Origin: Cryoendolithus antarcticus
Lineage: Eukaryota > Ascomycota > Dothideomycetes > Cladosporiales > Cladosporiaceae
Direction of reading: 5' to 3'
DNA length: 64,000 nt
Assembly: GCA_002077065.1 (NCBI GenBank)
Contig: NAJO01000040.1
Coordinates: 62,001 to 126,000, forward strand
How positions within the stretch are numbered: position 1 is the first letter of the stretch; each line of letters begins with the position of its first letter. Shown here one piece after another: positions 32,337 to 43,592 of this stretch. The translations under genes were made by a program, and so were the position numbers. Under the pieces are notes generated by a model. It had not been told where the DNA came from. It did no database searches and worked only from the letters and a program-made list of their open reading frames with translations.

Positions 32337-34417
32337 ATGGCGCCCAAGCCCAAGCAAAAGTACGCATGCACAGGCTCCAAGATGGCAACATTCTCTACCA
32401 CTCAGCCTGGGAGGCCAGCTGTTTCCAGTCCATCGACTGCAGGATCTTCCATGCTGCCGTCTATACCTGCGCCCGCTGCTATCATGCGAGCACCCACCAA
32501 TAACCACCCTCAGCAGAACGACATCACTGTGCAAGACGCCAGCGATCTTCCAACTGAGCCGGAAGATACACGACCTGGCGCCGATCTCCCACCACGTCTC
32601 AATCCACTCGCATCATCCGTGTTCCGTGATCCTTCTGCGGCAGATCCAGCCGTTAACCCTGCTCCGCAAGCAGAACAAGACGGTCGTCCCAGTACAGCCC
32701 ATATTTCCAGCTCGGCAGCCGGCCTGTCACCGCAGACTGCAGTGATGTTGGGACTCACCCCGTCGGATCTGCCGCCTGAGCCCTTGATGTCTGGGCTGTC
32801 GATTAATCCTACCGAGCAGCAGCTGCGTCCACTAGCGATCATCAACTCGTCTGCCGCAACGCTTGGTCCAGGTACGGTGCGAGTTTTGCAATCAATGGCC
32901 AGTGGCATGGGCGTCATTGCTCAGCAGCCGCAGACTCCTGGACTGTCATCTGCGCGTCCGAGAGAGCAGGCCATGGTACAAGATAAGAGCTTAGCCGGCC
33001 AGCTGGGAGCTCCACTCAGGCATGGGGGGTCGAGGCAGATGATGTCGAGTTGAACTGATCTGGACCTGCAGGCGGTCCAAGAGCCTGTCCAGCAGCCCAT
33101 TCAGCAGGAACAGCCATCGCTTCCCTTCAATCCTCTCCCTACCCTCCAGGCTGCTTTCTCCGCGCTTTCCCCTCACGCTCTCGACCCCAATCTCACTCTG
33201 GAAGCGGCCTTCCCCAAAGAGATCAAGTTCGTCCTCCGGGGCAACACCCTCATCCATAAGCTCGAACACATTAGCACCGCTAAGCGGCAAGCCGTGCACG
33301 ACAAAGCGCATGAGTACGCTGTCGATTTCGTTGAGGAAAAGGGGCTTGAGGTCTGACCGACGGATGGGTGGCAGGAGGTCAGTAAGGGTAGAGGTAAGGG
33401 TAGGGGAAAAGGTAAGGGGAAGGGAAAAGAGAAGGAGAGCGTGGGAGCGCAGGGTAGAGTGAGGAGTGCGGAGGAGTGGTCTGTCATTGTGAATGGGGTT
33501 GCGGAGTATACCCGCGTCTTCTCCAGGCTCGCGGCGCCAGACAACATCTCTGACGCTTCAGAGACCGAGACGCAGGGCCAGGGCCAGGGTTCTCCCGCCA
33601 ACGTCGATGCCGCTAAATTGGCCACTGCAGACGATCTATCGACTCCCATGGCTGACGCTGTCGAAGAAGCCATCCCAGCGCTGGGGTCGATCACAGATCC
33701 TGGTCCCTCCCGCGGCCGCGTTTGCGGCCGTGACTTCGAGCGCTCCGACGCAACCTCTCTCCCACCTTCCAACCCACCGCAGACCCAATCCAAACACTCG
33801 CCCAAGCATTCGCCACCCTCTCGCTCTTCTGCCCTCCCTACCCCCCAAACGCAGCCCGCACATTTCCAAGCCCTAGCAACACGGTTTATCTTCGAGCACA
33901 CCTCCACTGACGTCCTCACGCCGGATAACGCGGGGTACATCGACGAGCTGAGCGAGGCGCTCGCTCGAGATTTCATCGCGGCGTATGCCGGGTGGATCTG
34001 GCCTGGCTGGAGCGATGAGGACTTAGATGCGGTGATTGTGGCGTGCATGGCGGAGTATTTGAAGCGTTGGCAAGTATTGATGCGAGTAGGGAGGAGATGG
34101 TCTACGAGGAACCCTCGCTTGCATATGATGTCCGCCGTGCTTTTGAGACTGTTCGGCGCGCCGGCACTGCGCCTGCGGTAGGCACAGGGTCTCGATCATC
34201 CCGCGTCGCGGCTGCTGGAGCTGGGTGAGGGTCCGGTGAAGACGACAATGTCAGGTATCTTTGCAGCGTGCCAATTGGCGAGGAAGAAGGATATATTTGC
34301 AACACTGTGTTTCCGACAGTGTTGAAATCACGCGAACATCTGCGCCAGGAGCATGGGTATGACGATGAGGCGGCGCGGGATGTAAGTGGGAAGGCGGCGA
34401 GGGTGACGATGCGTTGA
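32337..34417 (+). pseudogene. Decayed paralogue of the 28018 gene
   Basis: From ATG 32337 one frame runs through proline/serine-rich sequence to TGA 33051-33053, and continues coherently in the same frame (LDLQAVQEPVQQPIQQ). It meets TGA 33354-33356 and continues again through a Gly/Lys repeat to EYLKRW near 34065. There the coding sense shifts frame by one base (ALASIDASREEMVYEE). A further TGA occurs at 34226-34228, before the true end at 34415-34417. The last 50 residues (CSVPIGEEEG, SREHLRQEHGYDDEAARDVS, GKAARV) align with the tail of the 28018 protein (REHLEMVHEFDEEMAR, GKSAVV). The WIWPG...EYLKRW module matches that protein's repeat. Three in-frame stops plus a frameshift argue for a pseudogene; unrecognised introns are the alternative. 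Confidence 0.7.
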
Positions 34418-34702
34418 GTCATAGGTTGTAATATCACCGAAGCGTCAAGATCGAGGTATGTGGCGTCAGCGAGAAGTCAGCGATCATAGGGATAGAGCCA
34501 TCTAAGGTAGAGCTAATGAAGATGAGGAGACCAGGGGGGGACTTGCTCCATCACTAGCGGTAGTGCTCTTGATCTTACCATAGTGTTTCTATTACGTTCA
34601 CAACGCCGACAACGCCATGCTATCAACCTCTACCGTGTATACATACCTCCCATGCGAGAACAGCTACTCTTACACCCCATCCATTACTTCCTCTCCTCCA
34701 TC
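34418..34702. other. Intergenic, no gene seen
   Basis: About 285 bp between the decayed gene and the 3' end of the zinc transporter. It probably holds the 3' UTR of the latter. Confidence 0.4.
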
Positions 34703-36358
34703 TCAATGCGCATGATCATGCCCATGCGCCTCCCCCGCCGCATCCTCCCCTTTAGCAGCAGGCGGACAACACCTCTTCCCATCAGCCCCACACTCATCAT
34801 CGCACTCCAGCAAACACACATCCGCATCGCGAACACTACCCGCTTTGCTTCCCTGCGCCGACTTTCCCGCGGCTGTTGAGCCCCCCTGTGGACTGTCGTG
34901 CAGATCACCCGCTTCGTCTCTGTGATCGTGCTCCGGGTCTAGGCAGAATTCCGGCTGGATGGTGGACGAGTGGATGCCGTATTCGTGTAAGCAGCGGCGG
35001 ATATTCTGCGCGAGGTCCATGTAACGGGCGGAGCCTTCGGTTTTGAAGTCGAATTCTACTTGGACGTGTAGGGAAGCTACGAGTTTCGTGTCGCTCAGCT
35101 GCCAGACGTGCAGGTGGTGGCAGGAGACTATGCCGGGGAGGTCTTCGATGTCGGCGCGGATGTCGTCGATGGAGATCCCTGCAGGAACGGCTTGAAGCAG
35201 GATGCGGGAGGCGGCTTTGCAGAGCGGGATGGCGGAGGCGAGGATGATGCAGGTTATTACCAGGGAGACTACGGGGTCCATGTAGTAGCGCCAGGAGTAG
35301 TCTGTGAGCCAGATGAAAAGGGCGGTGGCGATGACTCCGATGTTGCCGAGGGCGTCGCCCATGACGTGGAGGAAGACACCGCGCATGTTCAGGTCGTGGG
35401 AGTGGCCACCTCCTTTGCCCTTCTCCTTTGGCTGTGCGTGGCGATGTTGGTGATGGTCGATGGACTTCCGCTTGGTAGTACCGTAGCCATTCTGCTTCCC
35501 GTTGAGAAGTGGCTCGTTTGGGGGTGTATGTGTATGTGTATCGTCTTCAGCATCCTCTGTCATCGCCTCTTCGTCACCAGTGCCTTCGTCAGATTCTAGC
35601 ACCTCCATGCGGCTTGCTGAAATGATCGATTGACGGAAGGCACTCGGGTTGACGTAGATGTCCTCGACACCAGAGTATCGCGAACCCGATCGGCTATGTC
35701 TCCGCTTCTTGAATTGGATGGGTGAGCGCCTCCCATCCACCGCAGTTCCCTCACTCTCAGCAGTGGGCGAGACTTGTGTCTTCGGCCACCCTGCAATCCT
35801 AGACTGTGGAAGCACATCCGCCACATTGCCCGCCTGATCCGCAGCCTGTGCATCTGCCGGCTCCAGATCGTGAGCGTGAGCGTGCCCTTCCTCGGCATGC
35901 CCAACGTCATCCCCATGCCCATGACTGTGCCCTCCCCCACCATGACTATGCCCATGATCATGAAACAGAAACAGCCCCAGCACATTCGATGCCAGCCCGA
36001 GACATCCCACAATCAACACCAACTTCGGCTGGCTCACGACCTGCGGCTCCACAAACCGCTGTATCGCCTCCAGCGCAATACTCACACACAGCGCCACCAG
36101 GAACACGCCATTCACTAGCGCTCCCAACGTCTCAGCACGCTGCCAGCCGTATGTGTACATCTTGGAGGAGGTCTTGGAGTTTGCGACTTTGACTGCCCAG
36201 AGGCCGACGCAGAGGGAGAGCACATCGTTGAGCATGTGGAAGGAGTCGGCTACCAGGGCGAGGGAGTGGACGGCATAGCCGACGGTGATTTCGAGGAGGA
36301 AGAAGAGGGAGTCGATAGCGAGGAGGATGATTATGCGGGTTGACTTGGACAGGGCCAT
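34703..36358 (-). CDS. ZRC1: Vacuolar zinc/cobalt exporter, cation diffusion facilitator
   Basis: A single exon of 551 aa. It has six predicted membrane helices with the metal-site HxxxD pair in helix 2 (DSFHMLND) and again in helix 5 (HVMGDALGN). A long histidine-rich loop (GHSHGGGGHSHGHGDD and more, residues ~133-175) and an extended acidic/basic insert separate helices 4 and 5. The C-terminal cytosolic domain (VSCHHLHVWQL) ends in a Cys/His-rich tail (ECDDECGADGKRCC). Zrc1/Cot1-type CDF proteins exchange Zn2+ or Co2+ for protons at the vacuolar membrane and give zinc tolerance. The extra Cys tail could be an additional metal sensor, which is inference. Confidence 0.93.
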   Translation of the reverse strand: MALSKSTRIIILLAIDSLFFLLEITVGYAVHSLALVADSFHMLNDVLSLCVGLWAVKVANSKTSSKMYTYGWQRAETLGALVNGVFLVALCVSIALEAIQRFVEPQVVSQPKLVLIVGCLGLASNVLGLFLFHDHGHSHGGGGHSHGHGDDVGHAEEGHAHAHDLEPADAQAADQAGNVADVLPQSRIAGWPKTQVSPTAESEGTAVDGRRSPIQFKKRRHSRSGSRYSGVEDIYVNPSAFRQSIISASRMEVLESDEGTGDEEAMTEDAEDDTHTHTPPNEPLLNGKQNGYGTTKRKSIDHHQHRHAQPKEKGKGGGHSHDLNMRGVFLHVMGDALGNIGVIATALFIWLTDYSWRYYMDPVVSLVITCIILASAIPLCKAASRILLQAVPAGISIDDIRADIEDLPGIVSCHHLHVWQLSDTKLVASLHVQVEFDFKTEGSARYMDLAQNIRRCLHEYGIHSSTIQPEFCLDPEHDHRDEAGDLHDSPQGGSTAAGKSAQGSKAGSVRDADVCLLECDDECGADGKRCCPPAAKGEDAAGEAHGHDHAH

Positions 36359-36768
36359 CGTTATGGTTTATCTGATGGTAGCCCAGGAGGGTGTTGTTGG
36401 GTGGCGTCTTCGCCGTGGGATCTCTGGGTTATGATAGTCGACTCGGTCGCGCAGACATGGCACAAGTGTCTCGCTGTGTGGCGGGATGGAGTGGTAAGAG
36501 AGGAAGATTTATTGCGCATGACACAATTGCACAAGAGGGCGAGAGGCGTTCGGTGATGATTGCGATTCACAACCGCCGAACACGCCCCACCTCGGCAGCC
36601 CGGCTTCCGCGGGCAGAGGAAGGCCACGAAGCTTGTCTTCATTAACGTTGGGTGTGACATGACTTCGCTTGCGGTTGTGAATCGCATGATAACAAGTTGT
36701 GAGAAGATACCGGGAGCTATGGAGCGTTACCTCGCGAATAGGATATTTCCCTACTACGACAAGGATCG
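36359..36768. other. Divergent intergenic region
   Basis: About 410 bp between the zinc exporter start (minus) and the DUF202 gene start (plus). It must hold both promoters. A competing open frame 36560-36892 is out of phase with the DUF202 protein and was not adopted. Confidence 0.4.
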
Positions 36769-37521
36769 ATGGCAGAGCATCGCCCCGCAGACCGAGTCCT
36801 TGAGCCAGTCCTTGAACCCGAAGGAGCCTACCTCAGACGCCCATCCCACTCCGCCTCAACTACCGGCGATGAGTTTGAAGCTACTGAGCTAGTCGACGTA
36901 CCGTCAACGTCGGACGAGCCAAGGCGCGTGTCGCGAATCCTCAGCCCCGAGAATGTTACGGTGCATTGGTACACGCCCATGTGGGGCTTCTGGTACCACC
37001 ATGTCCGGATATCTGTACCACATGATGACTGTCGAGACCATCTCGGTATGTAGGCTCTGCTTTGGCTGTCTACAGGGTACAGTCGTGACCCTGATGCACT
37101 TTCTGTAGCCAACGAGCGCACCTACCTCGCCTATCTCCGTACCTCCCTAGCTTTCGCATTCATAGGCGTCACCATCTCCCAGCTATATCGCCTCCAGCAC
37201 GCCCCGAGCCCTGATCTTGTCTTTGGCTACTATGTGTTGTCCAAGCCGATCGCTTGTATCTTTCATAGTGCTGCGCTGTGCATCGCGGTATTGGGTGCGA
37301 TACGCTTCTTTCGCCAGCAGAGTGCTATGGCGCTGGGAAAGGTGATTGCTGGCGGGTGGGAGGTGATGAGTTGCGGGTGCTTCTGCTTAGTCGTGAGTTT
37401 TGTGGTCACAACGACTGGACTTGGGATGACGGACGGTGTACTGACGATTCCCTTGCAGTTTCTACTTGCTATGTTCGCTTTGCATATTGCAGTCGACGTG
37501 CGCAAGGAGCCAGACGGCTGA
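36769..37521 (+). CDS. DUF202 membrane protein
   Basis: Exons 36769-37045 and 37109-37521 (63-nt intron) give 229 aa. The splice completes DHL-ANERTYLAYLRTSLAF, the diagnostic DUF202 entry motif, followed by three hydrophobic helices (FIGVTISQL; ACIFHSAALCIAVLGAIRFF; LQFLLAMFALHIAV). The N-terminal ~110 residues are hydrophilic. In fungi DUF202 domains occur in small vacuolar/plasma-membrane proteins and in the Vtc polyphosphate complex. This stand-alone form has no known function. Confidence 0.85.
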
Positions 37522-37527
37522 CGGACC

Positions 37528-38049
37528 CTATTTGTGACGCTGCGCTAGTAATGAGCCAAACTGCACACGACGCAACGCAGCTAGTAAGTACTGCATATTT
37601 TCAATGCGTCGACGCTGGATGATGTGCTTGGTCTGCGTCAGGTACTTGACCCTCTTTGCCTCCAGTTTGCGCATCCCACAGGAGCGTTGTTCAAGAGCAG
37701 AAGCCTTCGAATTGAGTTTTTGGAACTCGCTCGGACACTGCAGAGAGTCGCTCAGACTGAAGATCTCGGCCGCGACGCCGGTCTGGAGACGGCTTAGAGC
37801 CTCGTGCTTGAAGGTGCGGCATACTGCCAGGATAGAGAAGCTTTCCTGGAAGATGTCTCTACCTGCCTCAGCGCTAGTATGGACGAGAGGGATGGTACTG
37901 GCCACCAGATGATGGAAGATCATGCCCACAAGCTCCGGCGGTAGGTTGGACAGGCGAAACACCTTCTGACATATGTTCTTGGGCTGCTCGATCTCTGCGA
38001 GGACGTCTTTGTCCCCATCGGCCTTATCTTCGCATGCACGACTACTCAT
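37528..38049 (-). CDS. F-box-like protein, array member 1
   Basis: A single exon of 173 aa. After a charged N-terminus comes an F-box-like motif, RLSNLPPELVGMIFHHLV, followed by a helix with FSILAVCRTFKHEALSRL. This pattern (LP-x-EL-x-x-I-F...I-L-x-V-C/N-R) is shared with six other minus-strand sequences up to 46.9 kb. F-box proteins recruit Skp1 for SCF ubiquitin ligases. The closely similar fungal 2EXR-type proteins have no established function, and no substrate-binding repeats are visible here. It overlaps nothing and is convergent with the DUF202 gene, only 6 bp from its stop. Confidence 0.62.
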   Translation of the reverse strand: MSSRACEDKADGDKDVLAEIEQPKNICQKVFRLSNLPPELVGMIFHHLVASTIPLVHTSAEAGRDIFQESFSILAVCRTFKHEALSRLQTGVAAEIFSLSDSLQCPSEFQKLNSKASALEQRSCGMRKLEAKRVKYLTQTKHIIQRRRIENMQYLLAALRRVQFGSLLAQRHK

Positions 38050-38659
38050 CTGTCAGTAGGGCCCATTATGGTCACACACTGCCGTTTTGCTCACCCTTCG
38101 TTCTATACGAGACTACGACTCCATGTTACCCCTTACGAAACTCGCTATGTCTTGGAACGTAGTTGTGTATGGCGGTGTGGTGTCAAGAGAAGACTTTCGG
38201 TGCATACTTGGCTGGAGCTGCAGTCAGGTGAGTGTCACAACATGAAGCTGCATTGGATACTTCACTGACCCGCAGTGAGGGTTCGAAGTGACGCTACCGG
38301 GCTAAGTTTGGGCTTGCGCTCACATCACAGCAACGACCTCGAGTCAAGGGACCGGTTGCTCACTCCTTTGTACAATACATCGCAAGGTTCACAGCGATCG
38401 GCGCAAGGATTCGCTTGGTACACGCCGCGATCTGGCTACTTACAAATAGTCTACGGATGTTCAAATGCACTTGGCGGTAATGCTTAGAACATCCATCGCA
38501 CTACGACGGCATAGAATGTACCAAGTGGCGATACTTCACTCCCAAGACCTGCCCTCGGTTGACGTCCCTCAATACAATCTGCGCCCACAGCTGATCAGCA
38601 AAGTGCAGTTTTACTTAGCCATGTTCGCCTTGCCTATTGCTGTCGATATACACGGTCCG
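38050..38659. other. Intergenic, no gene seen
   Basis: About 610 bp between an F-box-like gene and a decayed copy. No recognisable coding sequence on either strand. Confidence 0.35.
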
Positions 38660-39190
38660 CTAGACCAATACCCTACCAACCCTTTGTGCGTTCACGACTG
38701 ATCCAAGCTGAGACTCAGAGATGTCATAATGCTGGCGTTTCACACGTTGCAGTCCAAGCCAGCGGTCGTGGTCGGCTCCCCACTTCTGGTACATATCGCT
38801 GTACAGACCCAGCCTTCGCATGAGCATCATGAGGCGGCGCCGCTTGACGCTCTCATACCTCATAGTCCGATCATTGACCCCATCCAGGAGCTGTGCCAAC
38901 CTTAGCGTCTCGTTTCATACGCCACGCTGTAAGAAGCTGATGGCTCCGTTTCTGAATCGTCGGCACACGGTAAGCAAAGAGAGCACTTGGCGGTGGTCTG
39001 CTTGATGCACCGTGAGTCCTGTGCGGCTGCTTTATGCTGCTCTGTGACAGCTTGTCAAAGATCATCAGGCGTAGCTCTGGCGGCAGGTTGGATATTTGAG
39101 AGAGTTTCTGCGAGGGGATGTTCTCGGTCGATTGTGTCGAATTCGCCTCGCTGTTCTTAAGCGCTCTGCTTTCGCTTGTGTTTCACAACT
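38660..39190 (-). pseudogene. F-box-like pseudogene, array member 2
   Basis: Minus-strand reading from about 39190 gives a charged lead and ISNLPPELRLMIFDKLSQ, the same F-box-like motif as member 1. The similarity then jumps one frame: HRQVLSLLTVCRRFRNGAIS matches FSILAVCRTFKHEALS of member 1. In that frame a TGA interrupts between LQRGV and NETLRLAQLL (near 38925). A 79-residue tail then runs to the stop at 38660. One frameshift and one nonsense codon make this a dead copy. I did not find a start codon. Confidence 0.65.
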
Positions 39191-40240
39191 GGCTCAGCTC
39201 TGGATCTCCGCCTGCTTGATTATTAGCCCGAAGCGCTAGCTGGGTTGTCCTACCGTGGCTTGGTGCCTTTCTTCTGCGCCGTGTTGCTGCTCGAGGGTGG
39301 TGACAATCATACCTGGGAATACAGTCTGTCAGATGGTGTTGATTCATGGAATGGGGTGAGCTAGGCATCGAAGGCACCTGACTAAAATCACGCTATATTA
39401 CTCTTTCCGAAGGACGATCGGGGGTGAACTCTACACGGCGCCATCTTTGCACGGTCATCACATCACTTGCGAAGTCATGATGGGCTCAGCCGAACGCCTG
39501 CATACTCACTATTGACGATGGACTCGAATCCCATGGTATCTATCCTGACTGCCCATCGCCCTAGTATGGCCAACCAAGCACGCTGATTTCCGGTCTCATT
39601 TCGACGCCAGCGACAAGACCATGTGCAGACGCATTATCATCGCCATCAGCTCTCTATTGACGATACTCGTCTCGATGCGTTCGTTCACTTAGCTTGCAAA
39701 TCGGCAGATGTTTGGTCGCGGGTGTAGCCTAGTATCTACACGCATCCTATCGATTACGGCCTAGTTTCTGTAGTACTTTGTAGAGATCCAGAAGCCTCTC
39801 CCAGAGGCTGGTCAGGACAACTCAATTGGATTCTAGCAAGGCCACAAGTACCTAGGTGATGCGCAGGCAACCGTGATCACGGCAACCGTACTACAGGTCT
39901 CTCTACGATACATTGGCTCTATCATAGATGTCGCGCAACGTACCTACAAAGGAACACAGCCTTCACAAGCAAGCGGAGGATGGCGTCGATGTGAGGACGT
40001 TCTTCGCAGCACATGTGGTCCAAATTTCCAGTGCCATGTGGCGATCGACCATAGTAGGTCTGTACAGCTGGTTGCTGGAAAATCACCAGCTTGGCCGTGC
40101 ATCTGAATTAGTGTCGACGTAGCGTGGGGGTTTTGCAGTCCTGTAGGTCTTTCGCCTTCGAACACTCCATCGACCGAGCCGCAGCGGCAGGCTGTTACGT
40201 CCCATGCAGCATTGATGTATCGTTCCACGAATGGTCTGCA
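39191..40240. other. About 1 kb with no supportable gene
   Basis: No coherent coding frame on either strand. The composition is not visibly extreme. It lies between the F-box-like pseudogene and the HET gene. Confidence 0.35.
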
Positions 40241-42440
40241 CTATACCAGGAGAACCACACCAGCCAGCTGCGCAGTCATGGCCCGCAAGAGCATAGCTTC
40301 GCTCTCAGGACTTGAGGGACTTGGGCTTACGACGCCGATACGAGAAAACGTCCCGCCCGGATTCTTTGACAGTAGTAACATAGCATGAGTGCTACAGGCG
40401 AATCTACTATGAATTAGCAGAATACTCTGATCTTCCAACTCTGGCGAAATAGGATCGCCCTGCTCGTTATGGAACTTATGGTCTGGCTGGAATTCGAACT
40501 CGACACCGCACGCTGTAATGTCGAACCTGCCTGGGTATCTTGCTGAGTTGATCAAAGGGGCTCGGATGGTCAATATCCGGCCCGACGCACAGCAATGTCA
40601 TCATGCCAAGGTCCTGATCACGGGATAGCGGGTCTATACACGCCAACTGCGGCAGCGCCCCAGATCTTGAGTGATATGTCCATACGCCGCCATCAAGCGA
40701 GAGCCAACTCCACGAAGGGGCACGCCACCGCGCAGCACGACTTGTGGAACCGGTTGAGTACCAGCCCAGTGCTCCCGGAAGGTCCTTCCAAAAGATCCCG
40801 CAAGTGTACCTGCTACCTCGTGCGGTCGCCTCGCGACTGGCAAGACCATGAATTGCGACCGCTTTATCTTGATGAACGTTCGTCAGGTGCGCACCTGAAT
40901 ACGCTGAAACCAGCCGACTCCACGCGTGCTGCAGCTGGTCAGGACTACGCCGTCCGTCTGAAGTGTTGTCGTCGAGCCTACCTGGAGTAACAGCAGATGC
41001 TGATTTCGCGAAAGGTCTGTCTTCCGTCAATGCATTCGCCGCAGCACACTGCCAGTACATCTTGGACGCCCCGAAGTGGAGTAGGCGCTTCGACAGCAAC
41101 CTCTCCTGTAGGACCCAGGCCCTGGAAAACAGGTGCTCTTCTTCTAGACCTGAATCTAATACACAAGGTGTGCGCAACAGCAAGTTCTCTGCGGTTGTCT
41201 CGGTCTGGGAGCGCCAGTGCATCTGATAAGCATCGAACTGAGCTCTTGGAGCCGCTGTACTGAAACAACCATCGTGCGGACTTGATCCGTGTGCGGCAGT
41301 GATAGTAATGATACTATTGGCATACACGTCCTCCGTTAACACCGATTCCCGGTGCCAGTCGTCGATGCTCTCTTGAGACTGTCCTTGTAGTATACAGTAG
41401 CTGTCGATCCAGACCAGGGCGATCCGGAGATAATCAAGCGTCTTGAAACAGTCTCGGAAAGTAGATGGGAATGCGTCCCTTCGCCATCCGTTCTTGAGGG
41501 CCTGGATATTGGAGGGCTCGAGCACTGGAAAGCGCTCAGTGCCCCAACAGTGACTCAAAGTTGCGTAGGGGGTGCTAAGGGTCTCGTTCGACGTCTCGAG
41601 CAACTGGATCACGTCGCCTTGCACGCGCAACAGTCGTGGCGGGTAGTATTGTCGTTGCGATGTTGGCCGACAATCGCGATGATTTCCGATGCAGCCTTCA
41701 TGCCAATGCTTAGCTAGTCGCAAGGACGGCGTACTTCCAATAGGGCTGATGATGAACTCATGGTGAAGCCGTAGGAGTGATTAGGATCACTTTGGCACTC
41801 TCTCGAGTTCAAGAATTAGTTTCTTCCAGATAGGCGTATGTCCCTTCGAAGGGTTCTCGTAAAGATAAACACTGCCCCCGACGTGATCAGTAAGAAGCCA
41901 CTGATTGGATTTGGCAACAACCAGGGTCCTTCTGCTGCTTTGACTCTATGTCCAAGGGAAGGCACGTCCCCACTGGTAGGTAGTGATTCCTGATACGTGT
42001 GACTCGGATAGTTTCAGAAATTTTCTACAAATGAGACATCCAATGCTCGTGCCTTCCTGCAAATCGGCGTCAGAAATGTGCAGCGGTCGCCATCTCTGCC
42101 ACCTGGGCTCAACGCCTGTCCAATCCACGTTGAGGGGATCAGGGTGTCCAGGCTGTACCTCTTGGAAGTCAGGGTGTACCGTCAACTCTCGTGCATTCAG
42201 CCAGAAGTCAAGCCCGCAGTCATGGAAGATGGTCATACAAATATTGCACAACTTGAAAAGGATCGTTGCGTTTGTCTCCAGTATGTGTTTCCGCCACGTC
42301 GCGGCAGAGCAGTCCGCCGGAGTCCATTCGACCAATCGTTGGTGCCACACAAAACTCCCAGCATCGTCTGCTTCGACAAGTCTAGGGAAGTTTGATTGAT
42401 GTCCGAGTAACTCAGGTCCCGCCATGTCCTCATTGTCCAT
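40241..42440 (-). pseudogene. HET-domain protein with C-terminal frameshift
   Basis: Exons 42440-41997, 41945-41791 and from 41745 down (introns of 51 and 45 nt, the second less certain). The N-terminal region has the C-x2-C and GCLICRKF signatures common upstream of HET domains. The HET core is PYATLSHCWG, then FPSTFRDCFKTLDYLRIALV with WIDSYCILQG, then VYANSIITITAAHG and ESGLEEEHLFSRAWVLQERL-like sequence. HET proteins trigger heterokaryon incompatibility or programmed cell death. The frame of this core ends at 40476. The family-like C-terminus (GRILTIRAPLINSARYPG ... STHAMLLLSKNPGG) lies in the next frame down to 40241, needing a one-base change near 40590 (GGGCCGG). Without it the protein still has the full HET domain and may function. 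Confidence 0.72.
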
Positions 42441-43049
42441 TCGAGTCTAGAGGTTTGCACCAATCTTGGGCTGTGCAGTGTTTGTGCATCTGCGAACACT
42501 AGACCCCGGGGACTCGCGGTTCTCAATGAGCAAGTCCGGTGACAGCATTGTCACAGTTATTTTTACCCCTCGGAGAAGTGATCCAGACGCGAGCACTTGC
42601 ATCTCAGGCTGCATGAAGAGGCGCACGAGTCATGAGGATATGTGAGGCCCAACCTTGACAACCTGTGATTGAAACGTGAGAATCGACATTGCGTCCTTCC
42701 TTGGAAGGCGAATAATGTAGCTGAGTGTAAACAAAAGCCTACAGCACGGAGCTCCGTGTTCACGGAGTCTCAATCGCCGCTGTGGCCAATTCACAGCTCG
42801 AGAAGAGGGTGTCTGCAAGTCGTGGGAAGGCCACGAACGATGTTCAGCGAAGACCTGATCAATCGAGGAGCACAATGCTTCAAGTAAATCTGTTCCGCGA
42901 GGTCACAGAATCTGCCGCAAGGTCACTTCCTCGATACCGGCGGTCTGGTTCCAGGAGATCGGAACCGTCTTGGTGCACACACTTGCAGCAGAGCGAGAAG
43001 CCTGCGCAATCTCGGCACTCGCTACCTGGCCGATGAGTATGATGCGACT
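42441..43049. other. Promoter region of the HET gene
   Basis: About 610 bp upstream of the HET start. Short overlapping open frames only. Nothing else supported. Confidence 0.35.
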
Positions 43050-43592
43050 CTAGCGATGTTGCCGGCAAGCTCGACGGGCACAATCAGCCGCATCTTTGTC
43101 GATCATCTCTCCACGGACCTCAAATGGTGGGCGACAGTCTGGCGGAACCCTGACGCTCTGTCCCATCGATTTCAGCATGCGCTCTAAATTTGTTCGATTA
43201 TCCTGAAGACAGAACATCTCTTTCATAACATCATGCACCGGCTCCATACCAGTATCCCTCCGGTAGTCGATCGTCAGCGCTCTGATCCACACGTCCTCCC
43301 GCGACCCCTCGATTGGCAGTCTCTCGAATCGTTGCTGGATGGCTTTGACGACCTTGGCGTATGTCTCGCGGCGGAAGCGCTGGTTGATATGTAGGATCGA
43401 TATGGTGTTTGGGGAGAGTCGGGTGCATGGAAGGTCTGTTTCCAGATAGCTGTTGAACATGTCGACTATAACGTTCTCGAGAATCTGGATGGTGAGCTCT
43501 TGTGGCAGCGGAATAAGGCAGGCGAGCGGCGCTGGAGTGGCCGCTCTGGTGTTCGGCTCTTCTTCAGGGATTCTAGCAGTCGCTGACTTCAG
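43050..43592 (-). CDS. F-box-like protein, array member 3 (5' end missing)
   Basis: The open frame from 43592 to the stop at 43050 has no ATG before the F-box-like motif IPLPQELTIQILENVIVD. The first methionine (43460) lies after it. A preceding exon ending at an intron acceptor near 43593 is likely, or the 5' end is lost. Downstream are TISILHINQRFRRETYAK, matching the I-L-H-I-N-R/Q pattern of member 4, and a Cys/Arg-rich tail. The role is unknown; it is assigned to the local family by the shared motif order. Confidence 0.45.
   Translation of the reverse strand: MKSATARIPEEEPNTRAATPAPLACLIPLPQELTIQILENVIVDMFNSYLETDLPCTRLSPNTISILHINQRFRRETYAKVVKAIQQRFERLPIEGSREDVWIRALTIDYRRDTGMEPVHDVMKEMFCLQDNRTNLERMLKSMGQSVRVPPDCRPPFEVRGEMIDKDAADCARRACRQHR

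Noticed and set aside
34225..34254. 30-nt GTGAGG...TCAG interval that would remove one TGA in frame
   Set aside because: Too short for a normal fungal intron (others here are at least 45 nt), so I treated the TGA as a true stop in a decayed copy.
38277..38300. GGTTCGAA-like box suggesting a tRNA
   Set aside because: No matching A box, acceptor stem or anticodon arm could be folded around it.
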